Assembly (NCBI GenBank): GCA_013373325.1
Contig: JABXIA010000012.1
Location: forward strand, 1-64,000
Length of the DNA: 64,000 nt
Reading direction: 5' to 3'
From: Paracoccaceae bacterium
Lineage (GTDB): Bacteria > Pseudomonadota > Alphaproteobacteria > Rhodobacterales > Rhodobacteraceae
A program made the translations under genes and the position numbers. The notes under the pieces were generated by a model, which had not been told where the DNA came from, did not search any database, and saw only the letters and a program-made list of their open reading frames with translations. Shown here piece by piece: positions 55,443 through 64,000 of this stretch (positions within the stretch are counted from its first letter, which is position 1; every line of letters begins with the position of its first letter).

Positions 55443-56093
55443 TCAATTCTCATCCGGCACCCTTTTCATGAAGAGGCTGCCCAGGAAGCTGCCGGTCCAC
55501 TGCGAAGACTGCAGCACTGCCCCCTGCCGTATCCAATAGGTATTTGTGAAGCTTTCCGCCAGCCCGTGGCAGCGCTCCTCCAGCTTCTGCACCGGCACCG
55601 GCTCCCCGCGCAGGAAGATGGTGTCCGCCGCCGGATGCGTGATTTCACACCGGTAGGCATGCAGCTCGATCTGATCGTTGCCGTTGAGAAAGCTGTGAAA
55701 CCGCTCCGCGGTGCCGCCCCGGGCGGCCAGCACCAGATCCGCGCTCTGGCGCACATCCGACCCCGCCAGGCCGGAGCCGAAACCCTTGGCGGAGGTGAGG
55801 AACCCCTGTTCCAGCGTGATGGTGGCGCCATCGGCGGTGAGCCAGGTCTGCACGCCCCTGCGTTCGGTTTCCAGGAGCATGACACCGCTCAGCCCCCGGG
55901 TCGGGAACCCCACCTCCAGCCGCGGCGGGATCGGCCGGACAGAGGCCAGCGCCGAAGCGCGCGGGTGGAACCGGGGCGCATCGGGCTGCAGCGCGCCGCG
56001 CAGCAGGTCGAGATCGTCTTTTGCCTCGCCGCAGGACAGCAGCAGCAGGGCGGACAGCAGCAGGGCGGACAGCGCGGGCCACAGGCGTTTCAT
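55443..56093 (-). CDS. yjbF: YjbF-like lipoprotein (second copy)
   Basis: Lipobox LLLSC; QTWLTADGATITLEQGFLTSAKGFGSGLAGSDV; adjacent to yjbH-like gene. Confidence 0.85.
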   Translation of the reverse strand: MKRLWPALSALLLSALLLLSCGEAKDDLDLLRGALQPDAPRFHPRASALASVRPIPPRLEVGFPTRGLSGVMLLETERRGVQTWLTADGATITLEQGFLTSAKGFGSGLAGSDVRQSADLVLAARGGTAERFHSFLNGNDQIELHAYRCEITHPAADTIFLRGEPVPVQKLEERCHGLAESFTNTYWIRQGAVLQSSQWTGSFLGSLFMKRVPDEN

Positions 56094-58216
56094 CGCATGA
56101 ACCTCCCCCAGCCCTTGACCAGCTGCTGCGCGCGCGCCTCGCGGGTCACGCCATACAGCCGGTTGCGCACATTGAGCCGGGCGCCGCCATCGCGCAGCAC
56201 CGGGCGGATCACCTGCGCCAGCCGGTCGCGCGACGGGCGGCCGGTCAGCCAGGACACCGGAATCTCCAGCCGGATCCCCTTGTCAAAGGAGCCCTCGCCG
56301 AAGTCGTCGAAGCTGACCGTGGTCAGGGTAAAAAAGGCGCCGACCTTGAAGCCATTGGCAAATTCGCGGTCGAGCGTGACGGTGGCCCCGTAGTCGCCGG
56401 CCAGATACCGGCCTGCGTCCACCTGCGCGTGGTATTCGCCGGGCAAATCATAATAGGCGGAAACATGGCCGGTCGCGACCGAGTAGTCCTGGAACCCGAA
56501 CAGCACGTCAAAATCGCGCTGCTTGACGTAATTCACCTCGGCACCCAGCGCCAGGCGGCTGTCCGCCGGGAACCACAGCACTTCGGCCGAGACACCGCCA
56601 TACATGGTCTCCAGATACCCCGCCGTGGTGCGGGCATAAAGGTCGGTACCGGGACGCCAGATGTATTCGGCGGTCAGATGCTCGACGCGCAGATCGGACT
56701 CCCGGGCGTAAATCCCCCAGTCGGACCGCACCCGCTGGATCACCGAGTTCGACTGCCGCTGGCTGTCGTCCAGGTTGCCGGCGGCCGGCTGGCGCAGCCC
56801 GGCAGACAGGGTGAAACCCGGGGCGGCGGTGTAATCCAGCCCCATCTGGGCGCCGATTTCATAGCGCAGCGGCGCATCCGGGTCGAAGAACGAAGCCTGC
56901 AGATAGGGGCCGAACCGGTAGCTGAAATTCGGATAGGCCGCATCGGTGAAGCCGCCCCTGACCAGCGTCAGGCTGTCGGACACCTCGGCCCGGGCAAAGC
57001 TGCGCCAGGCCCCGTCGGGATCATGCTCCAGCTCATACAGGTCCTGGCGGGCGATGCGCACGGAACTGAGCGGCACACCATTCGACATCAGCGCGATATC
57101 AAAGCTTTGCACCCGGGCTGGCTGGGTATTGGCCAGCACCCGCGCCGCCCGCCCGATGGCCTGCGCCGCCTGGCCGTAGGTGCCGTTTTCAACCCCGATC
57201 CGCAGCGTGCCGCCGGCGTCTTCCAGATAGACCAGCCGCAGCCCTTCCTGTTCCAGGCTGCGGGTCAGGACCTGCTGCCTGCGGCCCGGCGCAGCGGTAT
57301 CAGGCAGGTTCCAGCTGGCCAGCGCCACCCGGTCGATCGGCTGCAGCGGCGGCGGCGAAGCGCCCTGCCCGCCCGGCGCCACGCTTTGCCGCGGGTCGAT
57401 GAAATAGCTGTAGTTGAGCCCCAGGGTGGTGCCGTACATGAAGGCGGCGGTCATCTGCGATCCGTTCTTCAGACGGTACTGGGCGCCGAAGTTGAACGGC
57501 GAGCTGACCTCGAAACCGATGCGGTCCCGCTCTTTGGTGTAGAGGTCCGGGGAGTATTCCGCGAGCAGGGTCAAGCGGTCGCTGTAGGCCCAGCTGGCGC
57601 CGCCGAACAGCGCCGCATCGCCCCGGAACCAATTGCCGAAATCCAGCCGCCCCGTTTCGGTGATGTTGCCCGCACGGGGGTCGCTGCGGGTGTCGAACCG
57701 GCTGCTGAGCAGACCCAGAGGGTTGGAGAAGCTGCCGCGTCCGGCCAGCCGTCCCCAGCCGATGCCGCCGGACAGTTTCAGCCGGTCCCGGAAGGTCTTG
57801 GTAGCAACCAGATACTCCGAGGCATAGATGCCGGTGCCGCCGAAGTCGCGCAGGCCCAGCGCCAGGGCCGGGGACGTCCGGCCTTCCTCGCGCAACTGGA
57901 AGTGCAGGTCGAAGCTGCGGTCGAAGCGGTCGCCGATTTCCCCGTCGAATCCCTCGATCACCGCATAGCGGAAGCTGCCATGCACCCAAGGCAGCATCTG
58001 AAAGGTCATCGTGGCCCGCAGGGTCTGATCCAGCACACCGCTGGTAAAGGCCAGGGTGCCATCGGGATACATTTCAGCCGTAGGCGTTTCGATCAATCCC
58101 GGCGTGCCGTAGACCGAAGTGCTTTGCGCCTGGGCCAGTGCGGGGGCCAGTGCCGGGGCGGCAGCCATGAGAGCCGCCGAAAGCATTTGCCGTCCCTGGA
58201 AAATCAAATCTGTCAT
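56090..58216 (-). CDS. yjbH: YjbH-like outer-membrane EPS biosynthesis protein (second copy)
   Basis: SVYGTPGLIETPTAEMYPDGTLAFTSGVLDQTLRATMTFQMLPWVHGSFRYAVIEGF; RYLAGDYGATVTLDREFANGFKVGAFFTLT matches copy 1 (RYLAGDYGGTFSLNREFDNGFLVGAFFTLT). Confidence 0.9.
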   Translation of the reverse strand: MTDLIFQGRQMLSAALMAAAPALAPALAQAQSTSVYGTPGLIETPTAEMYPDGTLAFTSGVLDQTLRATMTFQMLPWVHGSFRYAVIEGFDGEIGDRFDRSFDLHFQLREEGRTSPALALGLRDFGGTGIYASEYLVATKTFRDRLKLSGGIGWGRLAGRGSFSNPLGLLSSRFDTRSDPRAGNITETGRLDFGNWFRGDAALFGGASWAYSDRLTLLAEYSPDLYTKERDRIGFEVSSPFNFGAQYRLKNGSQMTAAFMYGTTLGLNYSYFIDPRQSVAPGGQGASPPPLQPIDRVALASWNLPDTAAPGRRQQVLTRSLEQEGLRLVYLEDAGGTLRIGVENGTYGQAAQAIGRAARVLANTQPARVQSFDIALMSNGVPLSSVRIARQDLYELEHDPDGAWRSFARAEVSDSLTLVRGGFTDAAYPNFSYRFGPYLQASFFDPDAPLRYEIGAQMGLDYTAAPGFTLSAGLRQPAAGNLDDSQRQSNSVIQRVRSDWGIYARESDLRVEHLTAEYIWRPGTDLYARTTAGYLETMYGGVSAEVLWFPADSRLALGAEVNYVKQRDFDVLFGFQDYSVATGHVSAYYDLPGEYHAQVDAGRYLAGDYGATVTLDREFANGFKVGAFFTLTTVSFDDFGEGSFDKGIRLEIPVSWLTGRPSRDRLAQVIRPVLRDGGARLNVRNRLYGVTREARAQQLVKGWGRFMR

Positions 58217-58541
58217 ACCGTCTAAGAATGTACTGCTGGCCTGCCGCCCCTTTATCCGTTTTTCAGCGGACTGTCCCGCAGGCTGGAGAAAAGGCAGGAA
58301 ATGTCTTTCTGCTGTGGCGAATCTGCCTGTCTCGTTCCCTGTTTGGGCCGTCAGTGCAACCCTTGCCGCGGCAAAACCTGCGGTTGCGCGGCTTCTTCTG
58401 TTTCCCCCTAGCGGTATTCGCGCCGGACAGCAGCGGAAAAACACCATTTTGGACACATATCGGCAGCTTTGCAGCAGTGCAGCATTTGCAGAGCAGGCGG
58501 AGCATGATAGCGTGGCGCCGAATAGGTTTAGGAGATTGACG

Positions 58542-58832
58542 ATGATCCGGATTACCCTTTTGGCCCTGGCCCTTTCCGCAACCGGCGCTGCTGCCCAGAG
58601 TGTCAGCCCCGCAACCGCTAAGGACGATTGCGAAGATACCCAGAACACCGACGATGACGAGTGCCTCGCAGCGCTGGCAGACGCTGCCTCTGCGGCAGAG
58701 GCGGAAGGCGTCACCGGCTTTGTGCCGCTGGTGGCACCCGCGCTTGGAGCGGCAGCAGCTGCCGCCGGACTCGCAGCCGCGGCAGGCGGCGGCGCGACCC
58801 CGTCCACCACAAGCACCGTCAGCACGAACTGA
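58542..58832 (+). CDS. yjbE: YjbE-like small secreted protein (second copy)
   Basis: 96 aa; signal peptide MIRITLLALALSATGAAAQS; Ala/Gly-rich and Thr/Ser-rich tail; AGGAG RBS; terminator downstream. Confidence 0.7.
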   Translation: MIRITLLALALSATGAAAQSVSPATAKDDCEDTQNTDDDECLAALADAASAAEAEGVTGFVPLVAPALGAAAAAAGLAAAAGGGATPSTTSTVSTN

Positions 58833-58869
58833 AGCACCCGCAACCGCGGCCTGCAGACTTCAAAAGAGA

Positions 58870-58906
58870 ACGGCGCGCCCCCTGCGGGGCGCGCCGTTTC
58901 TTTTTC
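58870..58906 (+). terminator. Rho-independent terminator after second yjbE-like gene
   Basis: CGGCGCGCCCC-ctgc-GGGGCGCGCCG followed by tttctttttc. Confidence 0.85.
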
Positions 58907-58932
58907 AAGCCGTCTTCTCCGGCTCCAAATCG

Positions 58933-61077
58933 TCAGTTGGCGTAATATTTCGAGCCATAGTCCCCGTAGCTGTAGCCATACTGCTTCATCCGGCGGGTGT
59001 TGATCTGGCCCAGGATCATCCCGGTCAGGCGCTGGTTGTCGGTGTGGAACAGCCGCAGGGCTTCTGCCACATCCTGTTCGGCAGTGTCGTCCCATTTCAC
59101 GGTCAGCAGCACCGCGTCCGCGTTGCGGGCGATCAGCCGGGCGTCTGAAACAATCAGCACCGGCGGCGTGTCGATCAGAATGACGTCGTAGCGCTGCCGC
59201 ATCTCCTCCAGAAAGACGCGGAACCGCTCCGACGCAAAAAGGTCGGCGGCATTGGCCGAGGTCTTTTCCCCCGCCAGGATGTCACAGCCCAAGAGCGGAT
59301 CCTGGAAGATGGCTTGCTCAGCAGGGATGTCCCCAGCCAGCACCGAGACAATGCCCTGCGGCGGCACGTTGCTGAGCTGGGCCGTCATCGTCCGGCGCCG
59401 GATGTCGCCCTCGACCAGCAGAACCTTCTTGCCGATGCCAACGAAATTCTGCGCCAGCGCCAGCGAATTGGTGGTTTTGCCTTCCCCCGGCAGGGAGGAG
59501 GTCAGGACCACGACCTGCGGCGGATGATCCACATTGGACAGCATCAGCGAGGTGCGCAGGTTGCGCACCGCTTCCGCAGTGGCGGACGAGGGTTTCTCGG
59601 CCAGGTATTCCAGCACCTTGCGGCGGCCGCTGGCCGGGAACACCGGGATCTGCCCCAGCACGCTGTATCCGGTCTTGCGCTCCAGTTCCTGAGCGGAGCG
59701 GATGCCCCGGCGCCGCGCTTCGATCAGCAGCACGATGCCTGCGCCCGCCATCAGCCCCAGAATTCCGCTCATCGCAAGGATCAGCGATTTCTTGGGTGCG
59801 GAGGGGCGCAGGGGAATCACCGCCCGCGACAGCAGGCGGCTGTCCGCCTTCTGGATGCCCTCCTGCGCCGAGGTCTCCTTGAGACGGGTCAGGAAGTATT
59901 CATAGAGCAGCCGCACAGCTTCCGCCTCGCGGGTGAGCTGCTGAAGGGTGATCAGATCCTCGCTCTGCCGCGCCGTCTGCCTGGATAGTTCCGCCTCCGA
60001 CTGCACCAGCGTCTGCAGCTGCTGCGTGGCGCGGCGGGCGTCCAGCGCGGCGCGGGCGAGAAGCCGCTGGAAGGCTGTGTCAAACGCAGCCCCGCCCGCG
60101 GCGGTGTCCGCCTGCGCCAGCAAACGCTGCAGCTGCCGGTCCTGGCTGATCTCCGCCTGATCTTCGCGGGATTCCGCCGCGCGCAGCGCACCGTAGCGCA
60201 CCTGCGCGGTCTCCTCAGCGGTTTTGGCAAGGGCAATGCGCTCGCGCAGATCCTTCAGCTGCACCTCCTGCGCCTGCAGCGCCTCAGGCGAGACCAGGGC
60301 AGTGCCGGCATTGAATTCATTGGCCTTGGCCTCGGCGGTTTCCAGTTCTGCCTTAAGCTCCGCCACGCGGCCGGTCAGCCAGGTTGTGGCCTGTTCGGTG
60401 GCGTCGAATTTCACCTCGATCTGGTTGAGGATGTAGAGATCCACGATCGTGTCGGCGATCAGCGCCGATTTGCGGGCGGACTCTGTCTCTGCCGTAACCT
60501 CGAACACCAGGGTATTGGGCAAGTTGCGCACCGCGATCTTGTCCAGCAGGGTCGAGACGACACTATCCCGGATCAGCTGTTCAACCAGCTCTTCCGGCAT
60601 CTCTTCCGCCGGTTTCTGCAGGCCCAGCAGCGATTTGATCTGCGATTTCACCGTCCAGACCAGCGATCCCAGCGCGGAAGGCTCAACGAGGGTTCCGTTG
60701 AACTCCGGGTCGTCCATCAGGTTGAGCTTGTCGACGACCTTTCTCATCAGCCCGCGCGATTGCAGCACTTCCAGCTCGGAATTGACCTCGGTGTAATCGC
60801 CCGACAGGCCGCTGACGACGCTTTGCAGATCAACCACGCTTTCCTGCTTGGTCTCAAGCATCACCACGGCACTGGAAGTGTACTGCGGCACTGCGGCGAC
60901 AAAGGCGTAAATCCCGCCCAGGAAAATGGCCGCCGCGGTTGCCAGCAGCATGATCCACTTGCCGCGCCACAGGGTGGCGAACAAGGCGCCGAGGTCTATG
61001 ACATCGTCATCCGGCGTTTCGGCGGGCGAGGGGCGCTGCACAGGGAAGGAGGCTTCGTTCAAAGGCGTCTGTTTCAT
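58933..61077 (-). CDS. Wzc-like polysaccharide co-polymerase/tyrosine autokinase (second copy)
   Basis: [73 protein letters not shown]; Tyr-rich tail [18 protein letters not shown]. Confidence 0.95.
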   Translation of the reverse strand: MKQTPLNEASFPVQRPSPAETPDDDVIDLGALFATLWRGKWIMLLATAAAIFLGGIYAFVAAVPQYTSSAVVMLETKQESVVDLQSVVSGLSGDYTEVNSELEVLQSRGLMRKVVDKLNLMDDPEFNGTLVEPSALGSLVWTVKSQIKSLLGLQKPAEEMPEELVEQLIRDSVVSTLLDKIAVRNLPNTLVFEVTAETESARKSALIADTIVDLYILNQIEVKFDATEQATTWLTGRVAELKAELETAEAKANEFNAGTALVSPEALQAQEVQLKDLRERIALAKTAEETAQVRYGALRAAESREDQAEISQDRQLQRLLAQADTAAGGAAFDTAFQRLLARAALDARRATQQLQTLVQSEAELSRQTARQSEDLITLQQLTREAEAVRLLYEYFLTRLKETSAQEGIQKADSRLLSRAVIPLRPSAPKKSLILAMSGILGLMAGAGIVLLIEARRRGIRSAQELERKTGYSVLGQIPVFPASGRRKVLEYLAEKPSSATAEAVRNLRTSLMLSNVDHPPQVVVLTSSLPGEGKTTNSLALAQNFVGIGKKVLLVEGDIRRRTMTAQLSNVPPQGIVSVLAGDIPAEQAIFQDPLLGCDILAGEKTSANAADLFASERFRVFLEEMRQRYDVILIDTPPVLIVSDARLIARNADAVLLTVKWDDTAEQDVAEALRLFHTDNQRLTGMILGQINTRRMKQYGYSYGDYGSKYYAN

Positions 61078-61181
61078 GAATACCCAAGTACCGTACTGAT
61101 TGATGCGCGCTGCACACGCGCATCATCCCCCGCATACACGCGGGGGCTTTGAGAAGAAAGTCCTGCGGACCGGCACCGGCC

Positions 61182-61868
61182 TCAGCGGCCGGTTCTGCCC
61201 AGCACTGCTGCACCTGTGCGAAGGATGATCTTCAGATCCTTGAAGAAACTGCGGCAGGACAGATAGGCCACATCCAGTGCCACCCGCTCATCATAGCTGA
61301 TGTCATTGCGGCCGGAGATCTGCCAAAGTCCGGTGATTCCAGGCTTTTGGGCCAGATAAGCGGACACGCTGCTGCCGTATTTCGGCAGTTCCTTGGTGAC
61401 GATGGGGCGCGGGCCGACAAAGCTCATCTCGCCCCTCAGCACGTTCCAGATCTGCGGCAGTTCATCCAAGCTGGTCTTGCGCAGGATCCGGCCAAGCCGG
61501 TTGATGCGCGGGTCGTTGGTCAGCTTGTGGTCACGCTCCCATTCCGCAGCAGCCTCGGGGTTGCTGTCCAGATGGGCCTGCAGCCGTGATTCGGCATCGA
61601 CCACCATGCTGCGGACCTTCCAGCATTTGAACGGCTTGCCGTTCTGGCCCACACGGGTATGCCCGAAAAACCCCGGTCCGCCATCCAAACGCACGACACC
61701 CCACAGAATAAGGATGACAGGCACCAGGACGGGCAGCAGCAGAAGGGCAAAAAGTATATCAAAAATCCGCTTACCGAATCTGGAGTAGCCGCCAAGCCGT
61801 GATTGGCCAAGCAGCTGATATTCAACAGATTCATCAATGGAGTACGCGGTCAGTGCAAAATGTTGCAT
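61182..61868 (-). CDS. ExoY/WcaJ-type initiating sugar-phosphate transferase
   Basis: KRIFDILFALLLLPVLVPVILILW; FKCWKVRSMVVDAE; KTSLDELPQIWNVLRGEMSFVGPRPIV; PGITGLWQISGRNDISYDER. Confidence 0.95.
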   Translation of the reverse strand: MQHFALTAYSIDESVEYQLLGQSRLGGYSRFGKRIFDILFALLLLPVLVPVILILWGVVRLDGGPGFFGHTRVGQNGKPFKCWKVRSMVVDAESRLQAHLDSNPEAAAEWERDHKLTNDPRINRLGRILRKTSLDELPQIWNVLRGEMSFVGPRPIVTKELPKYGSSVSAYLAQKPGITGLWQISGRNDISYDERVALDVAYLSCRSFFKDLKIILRTGAAVLGRTGR

Positions 61869-62030
61869 CGTCTAACACTCCGAAATTCAAAACGTATTAA
61901 CCAAAACCTACCCGCCAAACGGGATAGGTAAGGGCTCACTACACTCAAGTTGCAACAAACTTAAGTAGTATTTTCTATACTTTTGAAACTTGGTTAACCT
62001 TTCTGTCCCGAGCGTGTCCTGAGCGCAAGA
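61869..62030 (-). promoter_or_regulatory. AT-rich upstream region of the exoY-like gene with two inverted repeats
   Basis: ACCTACCCG(61906-61914)..CGGGATAGGT(61920-61929) and CTCAAGTT(61944-61951)-gcaaca-AACTTAAG(61958-61965). Confidence 0.5.
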
Positions 62031-62207
62031 CTTGGCTGATCCAATTCAATTCTGAGTGGATGATGGGCTTTGATTCTGCCGGGATGATGGTTTCCGGAGA
62101 AGGTGGCCTGGGGCCCGATTCAGCTCTTTCGGCTGTCAGAGCCTGAAGGAAAGATGATGCCTGCAGGCGGCAGCCCCGGCGGCGTCTTCTCCGCCAGCCA
62201 GGCATTC

Positions 62208-62576
62208 TGAGGTGGCCCCCATTCCCCGGACAGTATTAGGTCGCTGTTAAGCTTGCCTGTCGATCATGCCGCCGCCCGAAGGTCAGGCCCCTGATGGGCC
62301 TCTACCGGTGTTCTGCCGCCGGGCGCCGAATGGGGTCTCTCGGTGTTGCAGAAGTAGATCCATTTGCCGACGGCAGCCCGGGCCGCCGACCCGGTTTCAA
62401 ACGCCTGGAGGTAGACGCACTCGCACTTCAGGGACCGCCATAGCCGTCCGATCACCTCTCGCCACCTTCGCCTTCAACCCGGCGCTGTAGCTCTTCCGTT
62501 TGCCAGCAACGCTGTTCTTCCTCGTCATCGTTGGCGGCAAGCTTAGCAGGCTGTCCGATTTGCGGGGACCACCTCG
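62208..62576 (-). mobile_element. Internally deleted IS3-family insertion sequence remnant
   Basis: Minus strand carries an OrfA-like N-terminus (MTRKNSVAGKRKSYSAGLKAKVA) directly joined to an OrfB-like C-terminus (MIGRLWRSLKCECVYLQAFETGSAARAAVGKWIYFCNTERPHSAPGGRTPVEAH); ends share TGAGGTGGCCCCC...CGGACAG vs reverse complement CGAGGTGGTCCCC...CGGACAG. Confidence 0.75.
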
Positions 62577-62788
62577 GCCCGCGTCCCCCGTTTCTCTGCC
62601 TGCGGCCGTCCGGGGGGGCTGTTTGCTTATGCCGCACCCGCTGGCAAGGCCGGATTGCGCTGCCGGGGATGGTATGCCCCAGCCCGGTTTGCCATAATGC
62701 CCGGCGGGCGGTCCGGCGCCTTGCAAAACAAAACCCTGCGGCCGGGTTCCGGATCCCGGCGGTTCAGACAGGCCCCTGGAGCAGACTG

Positions 62789-63820
62789 ATGACCCAGAAA
62801 ACCGTTCTCGTCACCGGGTCCTCCGGCTTCATCGGCTACCATCTGTGCCGGCGCCTGCTGGACGACGGGTTCCGCGTCGTTGGCATCGACAACCTGTCGG
62901 ATTACTACAGCGTGCAGCTGAAACGGGACCGTCAGGCGATGCTGGAGCAGCACCCGGATTTCAGCGTCATCAACCGCAGCATCGAGGACCCCGGCGTCGT
63001 CCTGAGCGCCTTTGAGGAGCACAAGCCGGACTATGTGGTGCATCTCGCGGCGCAGGCCGGGGTGCGCTATTCGATCGAGAACCCCCGCTCCTACCTGGAA
63101 AGCAACATCACCGGCACCTTCGAGATCCTGGAGGCCGCCCGCGCCCATCCGCCCCGGCACATGCTGCTGGCCTCCACTTCCTCGGCGTTCGGCGCCAATA
63201 CCGAGATGCCCTACAAGGAGACCCAGAAAGCCGATCACCAGATGTCCTTTTATGCGGCTTCCAAAAAGGCGACCGAGAACATGGCGCATTCCTATGCGCA
63301 TCTGTTTGATCTGCCGGTCACCATGTTCCGCTTCTTTACGGTCTACGGCCCGTGGGGGCGGCCTGATATGGCGCTGTTCAAATTCACCAAGGCGATCCTC
63401 GCGGGGCAGCCGATCGACATCTACAATTACGGCGGCATGCAGCGCGACTTCACCTATATCACCGATCTGGTGGAGGCCGTCCGGCTGCTGATGGACGCGG
63501 TGCCCGAACGCCCGGCGGATGAGGCAGTGCCGGAGGGCGACAGCCTGTCGCCGGTGGCGCCGCACCGGGTGATCAACATCGGCAACTCCGAGCCGGTGCA
63601 GCTGAATGATTTCATCGCCGCGGTCGAGACCGCCACCGGCCGCACCGCGGAGCGCAACCTGATGCCGATGCAGGCGGGCGATGTGCCCGCCACATGGGCC
63701 GATGCCTCGCTCTTGCGGCGTCTTACAGGCTACACGCCCCAAACCGGCGTGGCAGAGGGGGTGGCGCAGTTTGTTGAGTGGTACCGGGCGTATTACCCGG
63801 AAACCCCGGACAGCCAGTAA
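62789..63820 (+). CDS. UDP-glucuronate 4-epimerase-like NAD-dependent epimerase
   Basis: KTVLVTGSSGFIGYHLCRRLLDDGFRVVGIDNLSDYYSVQLKRDR; FYAASKKATENMAHSYAHLFDLPVTMFRFFTVYGPWGRPDMALFKF. Confidence 0.93.
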   Translation: MTQKTVLVTGSSGFIGYHLCRRLLDDGFRVVGIDNLSDYYSVQLKRDRQAMLEQHPDFSVINRSIEDPGVVLSAFEEHKPDYVVHLAAQAGVRYSIENPRSYLESNITGTFEILEAARAHPPRHMLLASTSSAFGANTEMPYKETQKADHQMSFYAASKKATENMAHSYAHLFDLPVTMFRFFTVYGPWGRPDMALFKFTKAILAGQPIDIYNYGGMQRDFTYITDLVEAVRLLMDAVPERPADEAVPEGDSLSPVAPHRVINIGNSEPVQLNDFIAAVETATGRTAERNLMPMQAGDVPATWADASLLRRLTGYTPQTGVAEGVAQFVEWYRAYYPETPDSQ

Positions 63821-64000
63821 GCCAAACGGCGCAGCCAGGACTGTCTTGGGCCAGGGCGAGCCTCTTGAACCTGAGGCTGCCTGGATTATGAAGGAGCGGT
63901 TGTGACTGCACAGGACAGGGGCTGTGCCACCTTGTTGCCAAACCGCACGTCCGGGGAGTGATCATGAGGCAGGAACTGATCTTGAGACCTGCATCCATGC

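Noticed and set aside
58217-59095. N-terminal extension of the 1001-aa ORF upstream of yjbH
   Set aside because: The signal-peptide-bearing start MTDLIFQGRQML at 58216 fits YjbH; the extension is antisense to the yjbE-like gene.
1-64000. tRNA/rRNA genes, plasmid replication genes, transcription factors
   Set aside because: None recognised by eye; absence cannot be proven without tRNAscan/Infernal and HMM searches.

Overview
This 64 kb window is almost entirely an exopolysaccharide (EPS) / surface-polysaccharide biosynthesis region from a high-GC alphaproteobacterium (Rhodobacterales-like, inferred from gene families only). It looks like two Wzx/Wzy-type EPS systems packed together. Duplicated parts are: 3 initiating sugar-phosphate transferases (one truncated at the left edge), 2 Wza-type export proteins, 3 Wzz/Wzc-type proteins (one with a degenerate kinase domain), 2 flippases, 2 polymerase/ligase-like proteins, 2 FlaA1/CapD-like epimerase/dehydratases, 2 sulfotransferases, 2 carbamoyltransferases, 2 SGNH hydrolases and 2 YjbE/F/H sets, one near each end. 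The most interesting modules are: (a) a Pgl-like initiation module (PglC/PglE/PglF/PglA-like proteins plus a formyltransferase and a PIG-L deacetylase) that may build an N-formylated amino sugar; (b) a CDP-deoxysugar cassette, embedded between GtrA/GT-C and GtrB-like genes, whose 3-dehydratase has the His-for-Lys substitution but lacks the Fe-S cysteines of classical E1; (c) an alternating SGNH-carbamoyltransferase-SGNH-carbamoyltransferase block followed upstream by a saxitoxin-type SxtJ/DUF5989 pair, including a 49-aa gene absent from the ORF track; (d) an RTX-repeat protein placed between two polysaccharide co-polymerase genes; (e) an internally deleted IS3-family remnant with matching terminal inverted repeats. 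I recognised no tRNA, rRNA, CRISPR array, replication gene or transcriptional regulator. All product names come from reading motifs by eye; no database search was run.
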